Positions 8,989 through 16,603 of a DNA stretch of 64,000 nucleotides are shown here, one piece after another (position 1 is the stretch's first letter; every line of letters begins with the position of its first letter). A program made the position numbers and the translations under genes. The stretch comes from DATBSK01 sp964532485 (GTDB taxonomy: Bacteria; Actinomycetota; Acidimicrobiia; IMCC26256; PALSA-555): assembly GCA_964532485.1 (NCBI GenBank), contig CAZHKE010000001.1, forward strand, positions 1 to 64,000. Reading direction: 5' to 3'. The notes below the pieces were generated by a model. The model saw only the letters and a list, made by a program, of their open reading frames with translations. It made no database searches and was not told the DNA's origin.

Positions 8989-9846
8989 TCAGATCGCGTC
9001 CCAGACCATCGCGTCCTGGCGGGCCGCCCCGGTGTCGGGGTCATCGTCGGGCAGGTCCCCGAGCATGTCGGCGGGGTCGTGCTTGTCGATGTGGCCGATG
9101 AGCCCGCGGTAGATGCCGTAGCCGCAGAGCTCGCGCAACCGGGGTGAGAAGCGCGCCGCGACCTCCCGCGGGATGCCGAGCTGCTGGTTCTCCTGTTGGC
9201 GGATGTAGCCGGCGCAGTAGTTCATGGCGATCCCGACCCGGCGCTCGTCGGTCGTGTTCGCGCCGCCGCCGTGCCAGAGGCTCCCGTGCCAGATCAGCAC
9301 GCTGCCCTCGGACATCTCGGCGGGGACGGAGTCGTAGGGCGCGCCGTAGTCGGGGGAGTGGTCGGCGAGGTGTGACCCGGGGATCACCCGCGTCGCGCCG
9401 TTCGCCTCGGTGAAGTCGGCGAGCGCCCACATCGAGTTGCAGACCGTGGGCGCGTGCGGCTTCGCCAGCGGGATGAGCTGGTCGTCGGCGTGGATGGGTT
9501 GGGCGGTCTCCCCAGGCAGGATCGTGATCGACGACAGTGACGAGACGAGGCAACCGCGGTCGAGGACGCGCTCGACGACGGGCAGCACGTGCTGGTGGAC
9601 CGGTATCGCCTCGTACACGCGGCCGAGCGCGAGCAGGTTGTAGACGCGAACGGTCTTCGAGCCCTCGAACGAGTTGCTCGCGGGCTCGATGGCGTAGACG
9701 TCCTCGAGCCGGCGGAGGTCGTCGCGCAGAGCCGCGACGAGATCGGGTTCGATCGCGCTCTCGATGATCGTGTACCCGTCGCGGGCGACCGCTTCGGCGT
9801 GCTCCTCGAGCGCAGCGCCGTCGAGCACCATCGTCTTGGCGGCCAC
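8989..9846 (-). CDS. Phytanoyl-CoA dioxygenase (PhyH) family protein
   Basis: A 285-aa Fe(II)/2-oxoglutarate dioxygenase of the PhyH family. The metal-binding facial triad is visible as HADDQ (His and Asp of HxD, after PGETAQPI) and a distal His in LIWHGSLWHGGGANTT. The Arg that binds 2-oxoglutarate follows in DERRVGIAM. Such enzymes hydroxylate fatty acyl-CoAs or small natural products. The start is GTG 9846 because a TACCCT -10 box lies exactly 7 nt upstream; ATG 9831 is the alternative. It shares a bidirectional promoter with the carbonic-anhydrase-like gene. A second PhyH protein is at 38905. Confidence 0.85.
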   Translation of the reverse strand: MAAKTMVLDGAALEEHAEAVARDGYTIIESAIEPDLVAALRDDLRRLEDVYAIEPASNSFEGSKTVRVYNLLALGRVYEAIPVHQHVLPVVERVLDRGCLVSSLSSITILPGETAQPIHADDQLIPLAKPHAPTVCNSMWALADFTEANGATRVIPGSHLADHSPDYGAPYDSVPAEMSEGSVLIWHGSLWHGGGANTTDERRVGIAMNYCAGYIRQQENQQLGIPREVAARFSPRLRELCGYGIYRGLIGHIDKHDPADMLGDLPDDDPDTGAARQDAMVWDAI

Positions 9847-9853
9847 GTACGTG

Positions 9854-9863
9854 AGGGTAGCGT
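9854..9863. promoter_or_regulatory. Bidirectional promoter, overlapping -10 boxes
   Basis: AGGGTAGCGT reads as TACCCT on the minus strand (9859-9854) and TAGCGT on the plus strand (9858-9863), sharing the central TA. Each ends 7 nt before a GTG: 9846 for the PhyH gene and 9871 for the carbonic-anhydrase-like gene. Both transcripts would be leaderless. Confidence 0.6.
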
Positions 9864-9870
9864 CGGATCC

Positions 9871-10389
9871 GTGGCCGTCTACGCCCTCGGTGACGTCGAG
9901 CCCGCGATCCACCCCGATGCGTTCGTGCACCCCGACGCGAGCGTGATCGGCAACGTGACGATCGGTGCAGGGTCGACGATCTGGGCCCAGACGGTGCTGC
10001 GGGGCGACTACGGCCGGATCGAGATCGGCGCGCGCACGTCGATCCAGGACGGCACGGTCGTGCACTGCACGCAGGAGCTGCCCACGATCGTCGGCGACGA
10101 CTGCGTCGTCGGGCACCTGGCGCACCTCGAGTGCTGCGTCGTCGAGGACGGCGCGCTCGTCGGCTCGAACTCCGTCGTGCTGCACCGGGCCGTCGTGCGC
10201 AGGGGGGCGCTCGTCGGCGGCAGCGCGTTCGTGCCCAACGACATGGAGATCCCGTCCGGCGCGATCGCGCTCGGCGTGCCGGCGAAGGTCAAGCTCGACG
10301 CGGTACCGCCCGGGATGATCGCGAAGCTCGCCCAGGGCTACGTCGAGAACGGCCAGCGCTACCGCGCAGAGCTCCGCCGCCTCGACTGA
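9871..10389 (+). CDS. Gamma-carbonic anhydrase-like hexapeptide protein
   Basis: A 172-aa left-handed beta-helix protein built of hexapeptide repeats, matching the gamma carbonic anhydrase / PaaY / YrdA family. Visible signature parts are ASVIGNVTIGAGSTIWAQTVLRGD (about residues 23-46, described here in two runs: ASVIGNVTIG and STIWAQTVLRGD), the zinc-ligand histidines in VVHCTQE and VGHLAHLECC, and the C-terminal VPAKVKLDAVPP. The family binds zinc or iron as a trimer, and many members have weak or no carbonic anhydrase activity. The GTG start follows a TAGCGT box by 7 nt. It is divergent from PhyH. Confidence 0.85.
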   Translation: MAVYALGDVEPAIHPDAFVHPDASVIGNVTIGAGSTIWAQTVLRGDYGRIEIGARTSIQDGTVVHCTQELPTIVGDDCVVGHLAHLECCVVEDGALVGSNSVVLHRAVVRRGALVGGSAFVPNDMEIPSGAIALGVPAKVKLDAVPPGMIAKLAQGYVENGQRYRAELRRLD

Positions 10390-10404
10390 GCGCCGGAAAC
10401 GCGT

Positions 10405-11361
10405 TCAGCTCTTCGCGTTGGCCTCGAAGCTGGCCGAGGAGGGCTCGGAGCGCTCGGGCCTTCGGTACTCGTCGGGCTCGATGTAGATGAGGCGCGCGGT
10501 CGGCACGACCGCGCGGACGCGACCCTCGAGATCGTCGATCGCGCGCGCCAGCTCCTCGACCGAGGGCGCCTCGACGTCGACCTTCGCCGCGACGAGCAGC
10601 TCTTCGGGGCCGAGGTGCTGGGTGCGCAGGTGGATGACCTTGTGGACGGGCGGTGCCGTCTCGAGCGCCTCGAGGATGGCTTCCTCGTCCTCGGGGGACG
10701 CGGCCTCGCCGATGAGGAGGCTCTTCATCTCGACCGCGAGCACGACCGCGATCACGCCGAGGAGAAGACCGATCGCGACGCTGCCGAGCGCGTCGAACGT
10801 CTCCTCACCGGTGAGAGCCGCGAGCGAGACGCCGAGGAGCGCGAAGCACAGGCCGACGAGCGCGCCGAGGTCTTCGAGGAGGATGACCGGGAGCTCGGGC
10901 GCCTTCGTGCCGCGGACGAAGCCCCACCAGGAGCGCCCGCGCCGGAGCTTCGCGGCCTCTCTGATCGCGGTGCGGAACGAGAACCCCTCCAGGGCCATCG
11001 CGACCAGCAGCACCACGATCGCCACCGCCGGATCTTCGAGCTCGTGGGGGTTGAGGAGCTTGTCGATGCCCTCGTACGTCGCGAACACCGCGCCGAGCGA
11101 GAAGAGCACGAGCGCGACGACGAACGCCCAGAAGTAGCGCTCGCGCCCGAATCCGAACGGGTGCAGCCGGCTCGGCGCCTTCTGCGAGCGGCGTCCGCCG
11201 AGGAAAAGCAGTCCCTGGTTGCCGGTGTCGGCCACGGAGTGGATGCCCTCGGCGAGCATCGAGGCCGCGCCCGTCAACGCGAATGCGACGAACTTCGCGA
11301 TCGCGATCCCGAGGTTCGCGAGGAACGCCGCGAAGATCGCCCGCTTGCTCCCGTCGTGCAC
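10405..11361 (-). CDS. Cation diffusion facilitator (CDF) transporter
   Basis: A 318-aa membrane protein of the CDF family, which exports divalent metals such as Zn2+, Mn2+ or Fe2+ by proton exchange. Metal-site residues appear as EGIHSVADTGNQ in helix 2 (HxxxD) and LLEDLGALVGLCFAL in helix 5. Conserved HPFGFGRERYFWAF lies between helices 2 and 3. The C-terminal cytoplasmic domain (about 215-300) has the ferredoxin-like dimerisation fold. The tail is hydrophilic and Ser/Glu rich. In helix 5 the usual HxxxD is replaced by ExxxD-like LEDLGA, which may change metal choice. GTG start, 7 nt after TACCCT. Confidence 0.88.
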   Translation of the reverse strand: MHDGSKRAIFAAFLANLGIAIAKFVAFALTGAASMLAEGIHSVADTGNQGLLFLGGRRSQKAPSRLHPFGFGRERYFWAFVVALVLFSLGAVFATYEGIDKLLNPHELEDPAVAIVVLLVAMALEGFSFRTAIREAAKLRRGRSWWGFVRGTKAPELPVILLEDLGALVGLCFALLGVSLAALTGEETFDALGSVAIGLLLGVIAVVLAVEMKSLLIGEAASPEDEEAILEALETAPPVHKVIHLRTQHLGPEELLVAAKVDVEAPSVEELARAIDDLEGRVRAVVPTARLIYIEPDEYRRPERSEPSSASFEANAKS

Positions 11362-11368
11362 GAGACAG

Positions 11369-11374
11369 AGGGTA
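11369..11374 (-). promoter_or_regulatory. -10 box TACCCT for the CDF transporter
   Basis: TACCCT on the minus strand ends 7 nt before GTG 11361, giving a predicted leaderless mRNA. Confidence 0.5.
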
Positions 11375-11385
11375 CGGCCCCGGAG

Positions 11386-12069
11386 CTACACCGAGGAGGG
11401 CTCCACGGCCCAGATCGCGCGAGTCGGGATCGCGTGTCGGTGCTCTGCGGCTCCGTCGAGGCGCACGCCCGCGCCCGAGCGCTCGAAGCCGAGGAACGTC
11501 CCGGTGGCCGCGTCGGGCCCGGCGGTGCCCAGCCAGCGGACCGTGAGCCGCTTGCCCCGGCCGAGCCGCAGGCGCTCGTCCCATCCGTAGCGCAGCCGGC
11601 CGTCCGGACCGCTCCGGGGCGGCTTCCCGACACGGACGCGTTCGGCGGCACAGGACGCAGCCAGCATCACCGCACGTTCGGGACCGAGGAACTCCTCGGT
11701 CGCGTCGAGCAGGACGCGTGCGAACGTCGAGCCGTGGCTCGGGAGGTCGATCGCCGACCACAGCGCCCAGTGGACGAGCTCGTGGAGCACCACGCCCTTG
11801 GTGCGGTAGCGCCGGGGCAGCGTGATCGTCGGCTCACCGTCGAGCTCCTCTCGGAAGAACGCTTGCCGCGCGCCGTTGCCGGGGCGCAGGCGCGGCGTCA
11901 GATCGAGGGTGTGCTCGGGGAACCGGGTGTGCCACCACAGCGTGCCGACGACGCGCTCGGCGAACGTGGCACACGCGTCCAGCCCTGGGAGCGGACTCGA
12001 CGCGACCGGCATCTCGGCGCGGTAGATGCGAGATCGCTGCGCGTCGCGCGGGCTGCGGGTCTTGCTCAC
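11386..12069 (-). CDS. Zinc metallohydrolase, TIGR04338-like
   Basis: A 227-aa protein with a zincin motif HELVH at residues 96-100, followed by PSHGSTFARVLLDATEEFLG, where a downstream His/Glu can complete the zinc site. The N-terminal RDAQRSRIYRAE resembles the start of the actinobacterial TIGR04338 putative metallohydrolases, recalled from memory, which are shorter; this one has an extra C-terminal half of about 90 aa (LRYGWDERLRLGRGKRLTV onwards). No signal peptide is seen, so it is probably cytoplasmic. Substrate unknown. The GTG start keeps the family N-terminus. It lies upstream of the CDF gene on the same strand. Confidence 0.65.
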   Translation of the reverse strand: MSKTRSPRDAQRSRIYRAEMPVASSPLPGLDACATFAERVVGTLWWHTRFPEHTLDLTPRLRPGNGARQAFFREELDGEPTITLPRRYRTKGVVLHELVHWALWSAIDLPSHGSTFARVLLDATEEFLGPERAVMLAASCAAERVRVGKPPRSGPDGRLRYGWDERLRLGRGKRLTVRWLGTAGPDAATGTFLGFERSGAGVRLDGAAEHRHAIPTRAIWAVEPSSV

Positions 12070-12143
12070 GGACTCCCGTGTACCACGGGTCTGTGACAGC
12101 ACCGGGGACCGTCGCCCCCAAGACGCGCGGTGGGCGGTGGGGT

Positions 12144-12971
12144 TCAGCGGTCCGGGAGGAGCTGCATGGGGTTCTCGGTGACGGCGCCGGGCCCCGGGGA
12201 CGCCCGCCGCGCCACCTGCGACGCCATGATCCCGTGCTCGTCGCGCATGCGGGCCATGCTCTCGTTGCGGCCGGTGAACGACGCCGGCTGACGCACCATC
12301 CACACGATGCCCTCAGCCGCCACGCTCGTCGGCTCCCAATCGGAGTGGTCCATCTCGGGCGCGTTCGCGACGAAGCCCTCGGACGCGACGGGGACGTCGA
12401 TGCGAAACGTGTTCACCGCGATGCCGTGCGGGCGCAGCTGGATGGCCGCCGACACGGTGAGGTGCTCGAGCGCGATCTTCGACATTCCGTAGGCCATGAG
12501 CCCCGGGAAGTAGTTGAGCGCGGCGAGCGACGACACGTTGACGATCGATCCCTCGCCCCGCTCGCGCATCCCGGGCACGACGGCGTCGATCGCGAGCAGC
12601 GGTGCGCGCAGGTTGACGTCGAACACGAGGTCGTAGCGCTTCATCGGGAGCTCGAGGTCGCCGGGGAAGGTGATCGCCGCGTTGTTCACGAGGATGTCCA
12701 CTCGGCCGTATGCCTCGATCGTCGTGGCGACCATCGCCGCGACCTCGTCGTCGAGCGCCAGGTTGGTGGGCACCGCGATCGCCTCACCACCCGAGTCGCA
12801 GACCGTGCGCACCGTCTCGTCGACGGTGCCCGGCAGGGGCAGGGGAGTCGCGTCGGTGGCACGCGCTGCGCAGGCGACCTTGGCGCCCGCCGCACCGAGG
12901 GCGATCGCCGTCGCCGCACCGACGCCGCGACTGGCCCCCGTGACGATGGCGACGCGCCCGGCAAGATCCAC
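12144..12971 (-). CDS. SDR family oxidoreductase
   Basis: A 275-aa short-chain dehydrogenase. It shows TGASRGVG at about residues 11-18, VNNAAITFPGD, the Ser in NVSSLAALN and YGMSK as catalytic Tyr-Lys. Cofactor specificity is unclear: CAARATD after strand 2 could favour NADP. There is an insertion PLPLPGTVDETVRTVCDSGG after strand 2, and an extended C-terminus (about 25 residues past the usual end). That insertion type is also seen in the SDR at 41106. GTG start, 7 nt after a TAGCGT box that overlaps the stop codon of the ligase-polymerase gene region. Confidence 0.85.
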   Translation of the reverse strand: MDLAGRVAIVTGASRGVGAATAIALGAAGAKVACAARATDATPLPLPGTVDETVRTVCDSGGEAIAVPTNLALDDEVAAMVATTIEAYGRVDILVNNAAITFPGDLELPMKRYDLVFDVNLRAPLLAIDAVVPGMRERGEGSIVNVSSLAALNYFPGLMAYGMSKIALEHLTVSAAIQLRPHGIAVNTFRIDVPVASEGFVANAPEMDHSDWEPTSVAAEGIVWMVRQPASFTGRNESMARMRDEHGIMASQVARRASPGPGAVTENPMQLLPDR

Positions 12972-12978
12972 GCCCGGG

Positions 12979-12984
12979 ACGCTA
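12979..12984 (-). promoter_or_regulatory. -10 box TAGCGT for the SDR at 12144
   Basis: TAGCGT on the minus strand ends 7 nt before GTG 12971. The TAG of the box is also the stop codon of the upstream LigD-Pol gene. Confidence 0.45.
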
Positions 12985-13920
12985 CGCGAGGGCGGGTAGC
13001 TCCTGTGCGCTCGGGTCCTGCGCGTAGAGGTCGCCGAGGCGCTCCACGCGCGCCAGCACGTCGGGGGCCTCGAACACGAGGGCCGTCGGATCGGCGCCGT
13101 CAGCGACCGAGGTGACCTCGTCCCACGAGACCGGCGTGGAGACCTGCGGGCGCGGGCGCGCGCGCAGCGAGTACGGCGCCACCGTGGTCTTGTGGCGGTC
13201 GTTCTGACTCCAGTCGACGAACACCCGGTCGCGCCGTTCGGCGCGCTCCATCACGATCGTCACGCGCTCGGGGTCGCTCTTGGCGAGCAGCTGACCGAGA
13301 GCACGGGCGAACCCCTTGGTCTCCTCGGCGGACGTCCCGTGGACCGGCACCGCCAGGTGGAGGCCCTTCGAGCCCGACGTCTTCACGACGGTTGCGAGCC
13401 CGAGGCGCTCGAGGGCGGCCCGCAGGTCGAGCGCCACTCGGCAGCAATCCACGATGGTCGCCGGCGGGCCCGGGTCGAGGTCGAACACGACCGCCGTCGG
13501 CTGATCCGGGTGCGTCGCCGTCGCCTGCAGCGTGTGGAGCTCGAGCGCGGCCAGGTTGGCGATCCACACGAGCGTCGCGAGGTCGTCGACGATGCAGGCG
13601 TCGATCCCGTCGACGTCCTCGTGGTGAACCCAGTCAGGGGCGTGCGGCGGGCACCGCTTCTCGAAGAACGAGCCCGCGTCGACTCCGTCGGGGTAGCGCA
13701 CCAGCGTGACAGCCCGGTCGCGCAGGTGCGGCAGCAGCACCGGCGCGACGCGGGCGTAGTAGTCGACGACGCCGGCCTTGGAAAAGGCGACCTCGGGGTA
13801 GAGGACCTTGTCGAGGTTGCTCAACGTCAGCTGGCGCACCGTGCCGTCGGCGCCTGCGACCTCGATCCGGCTCTTGGACGCAGGTGTCCTCGAGCGTGTC
13901 GCCTTGGAAGGCACCGGCAC
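12982..13920 (-). CDS. LigD-type DNA polymerase/primase (NHEJ polymerase)
   Basis: A 312-aa stand-alone polymerase domain of the bacterial non-homologous end-joining ligase LigD. The family adds nucleotides at double-strand breaks before sealing. Seen here: LSNLDKVLYPE at the start, FEKRCPPHAPDWV, the catalytic DLDPG with Asp147 and Asp149, VKTSGSKGLHLAVPV, and VFVDWSQN carrying a third acidic residue. No ligase or nuclease domain is attached, so sealing must come from another gene. GTG 13920 is chosen, 8 nt after TAGGTT; a longer ATG start at 13941 would overlap the Ku start codon. Divergent from ku, its functional partner. Confidence 0.88.
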   Translation of the reverse strand: MPVPSKATRSRTPASKSRIEVAGADGTVRQLTLSNLDKVLYPEVAFSKAGVVDYYARVAPVLLPHLRDRAVTLVRYPDGVDAGSFFEKRCPPHAPDWVHHEDVDGIDACIVDDLATLVWIANLAALELHTLQATATHPDQPTAVVFDLDPGPPATIVDCCRVALDLRAALERLGLATVVKTSGSKGLHLAVPVHGTSAEETKGFARALGQLLAKSDPERVTIVMERAERRDRVFVDWSQNDRHKTTVAPYSLRARPRPQVSTPVSWDEVTSVADGADPTALVFEAPDVLARVERLGDLYAQDPSAQELPALA

Positions 13921-13928
13921 GACATGCG

Positions 13929-13934
13929 AACCTA
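13929..13934 (-). promoter_or_regulatory. -10 box TAGGTT for the LigD-Pol gene
   Basis: TAGGTT on the minus strand ends 8 nt before GTG 13920. On the plus strand GAACCT (13928-13933), 6 nt before the Ku ATG, is a poor but possible -10, so this short spacer may drive both genes. Confidence 0.4.
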
Positions 13935-13939
13935 GTGGC

Positions 13940-14821
13940 ATGCCGAGTGCGATCTGGTCGGGAACCGTTGGCTTCGGGCTCGTGAGCGTGCCCGTCAAGC
14001 TCATGAGCGCGACGAAGAGCAAGGACGTGCGCTTCAACCAGCTCGAGGAGTCGACGGGCGCGCGCATCCGCTATCGCAAGGTGTCGGACGCGACCGGTGA
14101 AGAGGTGCCGAACGAGGAGATCGTCAAGGGCTACGAGATCGCGCCGGGGCAGTACGTCGTCGTCGACGACGACGACGTGAAGGCGCTCGCCCCGAAGGCG
14201 AGCCGCACGATCGAGATCGAGGACTTCGTCGACCTCGAGCAGATCGACCCCCTCTACTTCGAGCAGCCCTACTACCTCGCGCCCGAGGCACAGGCGCTGA
14301 AGCCCTACAAGCTCCTGGTCGAGGCGATGTCCGAGCTCAAGAAGGTCGCGATCGGGCGGATCATCATGCGCTCCAAGGAGCGGCTCGTCGCGATCCGCCC
14401 GGTCGACGGCGTGCTGTGCGTCGAGACGATGCGGTACGCCGACGAGGTGCTGCCCGCTTCGAGCGTGCTCCCCGACGACGTCGAGACCGCCGAGCCGACG
14501 GCGCGCGAGCTCGAGATGGCCGAGCAGCTCGTGGAAGCCCTCGCCGGGGAGTTCGAGCCCGAGAAGTACGAGGACGCCTACCGCGAGCAGCTGATGGCGC
14601 TCATCCAGAAGAAGGCCGCCGGCGAGGAGATCGTCGCCGAGCCGATCGTCGAGGACCAGGGCAAGGTCGTCGACCTGATGGCCGCGCTCGAAGCGAGCCT
14701 GGCGCGCGCGGGTCGTGACGGTGGTGAGGGTGGAGACGAGGAGCTGCCGCCGGCGGCCGAAGCGGCGGAGAAGCCCGCGAAGAACGCGAAGAAGAGGGGA
14801 CGAGCCAGGAAGTCGGCCTGA
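13940..14821 (+). CDS. ku: Ku protein, non-homologous end joining
   Basis: A 293-aa bacterial Ku, which binds DNA ends as a ring-shaped homodimer and recruits LigD. The family start IWSGTVGFGLVSVPVKL is intact, followed by the Ku core (about residues 10-255) with KGYEIAPGQYVVVDDDD, YYLAPE and KVAIGRIIMRSKERLVA. The C-terminus is a lysine/arginine-rich tail (KNAKKRGRARKSA), as in extended bacterial Ku proteins, where such tails help DNA binding. It is divergent from the LigD polymerase gene, and the two ATG codons at the palindromic CATG (13939-13942) would overlap if the longer LigD start were used. Confidence 0.95.
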   Translation: MPSAIWSGTVGFGLVSVPVKLMSATKSKDVRFNQLEESTGARIRYRKVSDATGEEVPNEEIVKGYEIAPGQYVVVDDDDVKALAPKASRTIEIEDFVDLEQIDPLYFEQPYYLAPEAQALKPYKLLVEAMSELKKVAIGRIIMRSKERLVAIRPVDGVLCVETMRYADEVLPASSVLPDDVETAEPTARELEMAEQLVEALAGEFEPEKYEDAYREQLMALIQKKAAGEEIVAEPIVEDQGKVVDLMAALEASLARAGRDGGEGGDEELPPAAEAAEKPAKNAKKRGRARKSA

Positions 14822-14832
14822 GCGCGTCCCGC

Positions 14833-14982
14833 CTATGCGGCGACGGGCAGCGAGGCCTCGTGGTCGTCGGGCGCCCAGCCACATGCGGCACAGCAGCCGT
14901 GGCCGGCGTCGGGGTCGTCGTGGAACTCGGGGCAGGGCTCCCAGGCCACGGTCGTGGGCGAGAGCTCGGTGATCGTCGGCAT
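14833..14982 (-). CDS. Small Cys-rich protein, 49 aa
   Basis: A 49-aa protein of unknown function. The C-terminal half reads CPEFHDDPDAGHGCCAACGW, with Cys and His spaced so that a single metal (zinc or iron) could be bound. It has no signal peptide or membrane helix. It is supported by a strong ribosome site (GGGAGGA about 7 nt before the ATG) and by a good promoter with a palindrome at 15002-15023. It is convergent with ku, 11 nt away. Composition matches its neighbours. It may be a small regulator or metal-binding accessory; nothing more can be said. Confidence 0.65.
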   Translation of the reverse strand: MPTITELSPTTVAWEPCPEFHDDPDAGHGCCAACGWAPDDHEASLPVAA

Positions 14983-15001
14983 CGGTTCCTCCCTGGTCGA
15001 A

Positions 15002-15023
15002 GGAATCACACGAGTGTAATTCC
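15002..15023. promoter_or_regulatory. Promoter with operator-like palindrome
   Basis: A near-perfect inverted repeat: arm GGAATCACAC (15002-15011), 2-nt centre, arm GTGTAATTCC (15014-15023), with one mismatch. On the minus strand it contains the -10 box TACACT (15018-15013), followed by a leader of about 24 nt to ATG 14982 with a strong ribosome site. A repressor bound here would cover the -10 box. Confidence 0.6.
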
Positions 15024-15079
15024 CTGCTGCGGGCGCCTCGCGGCCCCTCGGGAGGATCAGACCACGAGGGTGAGACAGG

Positions 15080-16129
15080 TCAGGTCGGCACCTGGACCGA
15101 CTGGCCGTCCCTCCACTCCCGCAGCACGAGGAAGCCGTGGGAGAGGGCGCCGTGGTCGTAGACGCCGAAGCCCATGGTCGTGCCCTCGTAGCCGCAGGCC
15201 GCCGGAAGCCGCTTGATTCGCTCCAGCGACTCCCGCACACCGTCACGGGTCAAGTGGTCGGCGCGGGCGATCGCCTCGCCGGTGAGTCGTCCCATGTCGA
15301 CGAGCGCGCACGTGACGGGGCTGGCGGCGAGCGTCCGGTCCTGATCGGCGATCGCCTGACGGCGGCGGTTGTCGTCGGCGATCGCGTCGAGGTACTCCCA
15401 GCCGGCCCACCCGTCGCGCCATTCGGGTCGCGCGTACCCGAACATCAGCGCGGAGTTCGCGAAGACCGGGACGTTCCAGCCGATCGCCTCGATGCCGAGC
15501 GCAACCGCGCGCGACGTGACGCCGAGACCGAGGTAGACGAGCGAGTCCGGACCGCTGTCGCGCAGCCGCGAGAGCGGCGCGGTGACGTCGTCGGCGAGCG
15601 GCGACACGGCGTGTCGCCCCGTGATCTCGAGCCCCAGCGTCGCGGCCGCGTCGTCGAAGCACTCGACGTAGCGCCTCCCGACCGGCGAGCGGTCGTGCAC
15701 GACGCCAGGGCGCGACAGACCGCGCCGCTCGAGGCGCTCGACGAGCGCGGCCGGCTCCTCCTCCAACGATCCGACCTGGTAGTGGAACCCGAACGCGCCC
15801 CGAGTGCGCTCACCGCCGGTGTAGTTGATGGTGACGAGCCCGAGGGCGTCGCCGATCGGGGTCGTGATCAGCGCGTTGTCACTGATCGCCGGGCCGATGA
15901 CGAGCAGGCAGCCGGCATCGTCGAGCGCACGGAACCCCCGGACCACGTCGTGCTCGGATCCCATGGGCAGCCCAGCCACGTGCTCCGTGACGAGCTCCAC
16001 CTCCCGATCGAGGCGTCCGTCGGCGCGCACCTCGTCGAGGCCCGTCAGCAGCGCTCGCTCGGCGGCCGCCCCGCCGTCGGCGTGCGGGAAGTCGTGGAGG
16101 ACTCCGAGCCGGAGCGGGGCGCCGCGCAT
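15080..16129 (-). CDS. Periplasmic-binding-protein-like (PBP type 1), no signal peptide
   Basis: A 349-aa protein with the type 1 periplasmic-binding fold of Liv/AmiC-like proteins. It begins directly with the first strand (PLRLGVLHDFPHADGGAAAE) and continues with VIGPAISDNA, INYTGGERTRGAFGFHYQVG and VYLGLGVTSRAVALG. No signal peptide or lipobox is present, and no in-frame extension would provide one in the 4-nt gap to the upstream gene. It may therefore be a cytoplasmic ligand sensor of the AmiC type rather than a transport protein. Its gene follows the cytochrome c gene by 4 nt. Ligand unknown. Confidence 0.75.
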   Translation of the reverse strand: MRGAPLRLGVLHDFPHADGGAAAERALLTGLDEVRADGRLDREVELVTEHVAGLPMGSEHDVVRGFRALDDAGCLLVIGPAISDNALITTPIGDALGLVTINYTGGERTRGAFGFHYQVGSLEEEPAALVERLERRGLSRPGVVHDRSPVGRRYVECFDDAAATLGLEITGRHAVSPLADDVTAPLSRLRDSGPDSLVYLGLGVTSRAVALGIEAIGWNVPVFANSALMFGYARPEWRDGWAGWEYLDAIADDNRRRQAIADQDRTLAASPVTCALVDMGRLTGEAIARADHLTRDGVRESLERIKRLPAACGYEGTTMGFGVYDHGALSHGFLVLREWRDGQSVQVPT

Positions 16130-16133
16130 CGCC

Positions 16134-16487
16134 TCAGCCGCCGAGCGCCGTGCGTGTGTACTCGACGACCTGCTCGATCTCCCTCGGCGTCAGGCGACCA
16201 TCGAAGGAGGGCATGCCGCGCCGCCCGTTCGTCACGACCGCGATCTCGTCGGCGGCGTCGGGGAAGTCGTCGACGACCTCGCCCGCGAGCTTCGGTCCGA
16301 TGCCACCCCCACCGTCGGCGCCGTGGCAGCCGGCGCAGCTCGCGCTGAAGATTGTCGCGCCCGGCGGCGACTCGGACGCCTCACTCTCGCCGTCGGGCTG
16401 GTTCGCGAACAGCATCACGACGAACCCGAGCGCGACGACCGCGACCGCGATCTCCATCAGGTTCACGAACCGCTTGAAACCCATCAC
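16134..16487 (-). CDS. Membrane-anchored class I cytochrome c
   Basis: A 117-aa electron carrier with an N-terminal membrane anchor (about residues 8-28), a short acidic/Ser linker and a c-type domain. The haem site CAGCH is at residues 51-55 and the sixth ligand is probably the Met in RRGMPSFDG (about 92). The anchor places the haem on the outer face of the membrane. A ribosome site AGGAG precedes the ATG. It lies between a DUF6529-like membrane protein gene and the signal-less binding protein gene, all on the same strand. Confidence 0.88.
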   Translation of the reverse strand: MMGFKRFVNLMEIAVAVVALGFVVMLFANQPDGESEASESPPGATIFSASCAGCHGADGGGGIGPKLAGEVVDDFPDAADEIAVVTNGRRGMPSFDGRLTPREIEQVVEYTRTALGG

Positions 16488-16570
16488 TCCGCTCCTGGCG
16501 GCTGGGCCGCGGGGGCGCGGGGGCGCCGTCTCGCTGCCGCGCAGGGTACCTGCGCCGCGGGCGCTCGACT

Positions 16571-16603
16571 CGGGCTCCCTCCCATCAGAACAGGGGGAGC
16601 CCG
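16571..16603 (-). terminator. Hairpin spanning the stop codon of the DUF6529-like gene
   Basis: CGGGCTCCC (16571-16579) pairs perfectly with GGGAGCCCG (16595-16603), leaving a 15-nt loop that holds the stop codon of the gene ending at 16585. There is no T-tract, so this is a possible weak or U-less terminator or a 3' stability element. Confidence 0.35.

Noticed and set aside
15045..15070. 6-bp inverted repeat CCCTCG/CGAGGG after the binding protein gene
   Set aside because: Short stem and 14-nt loop are expected by chance at this GC content.
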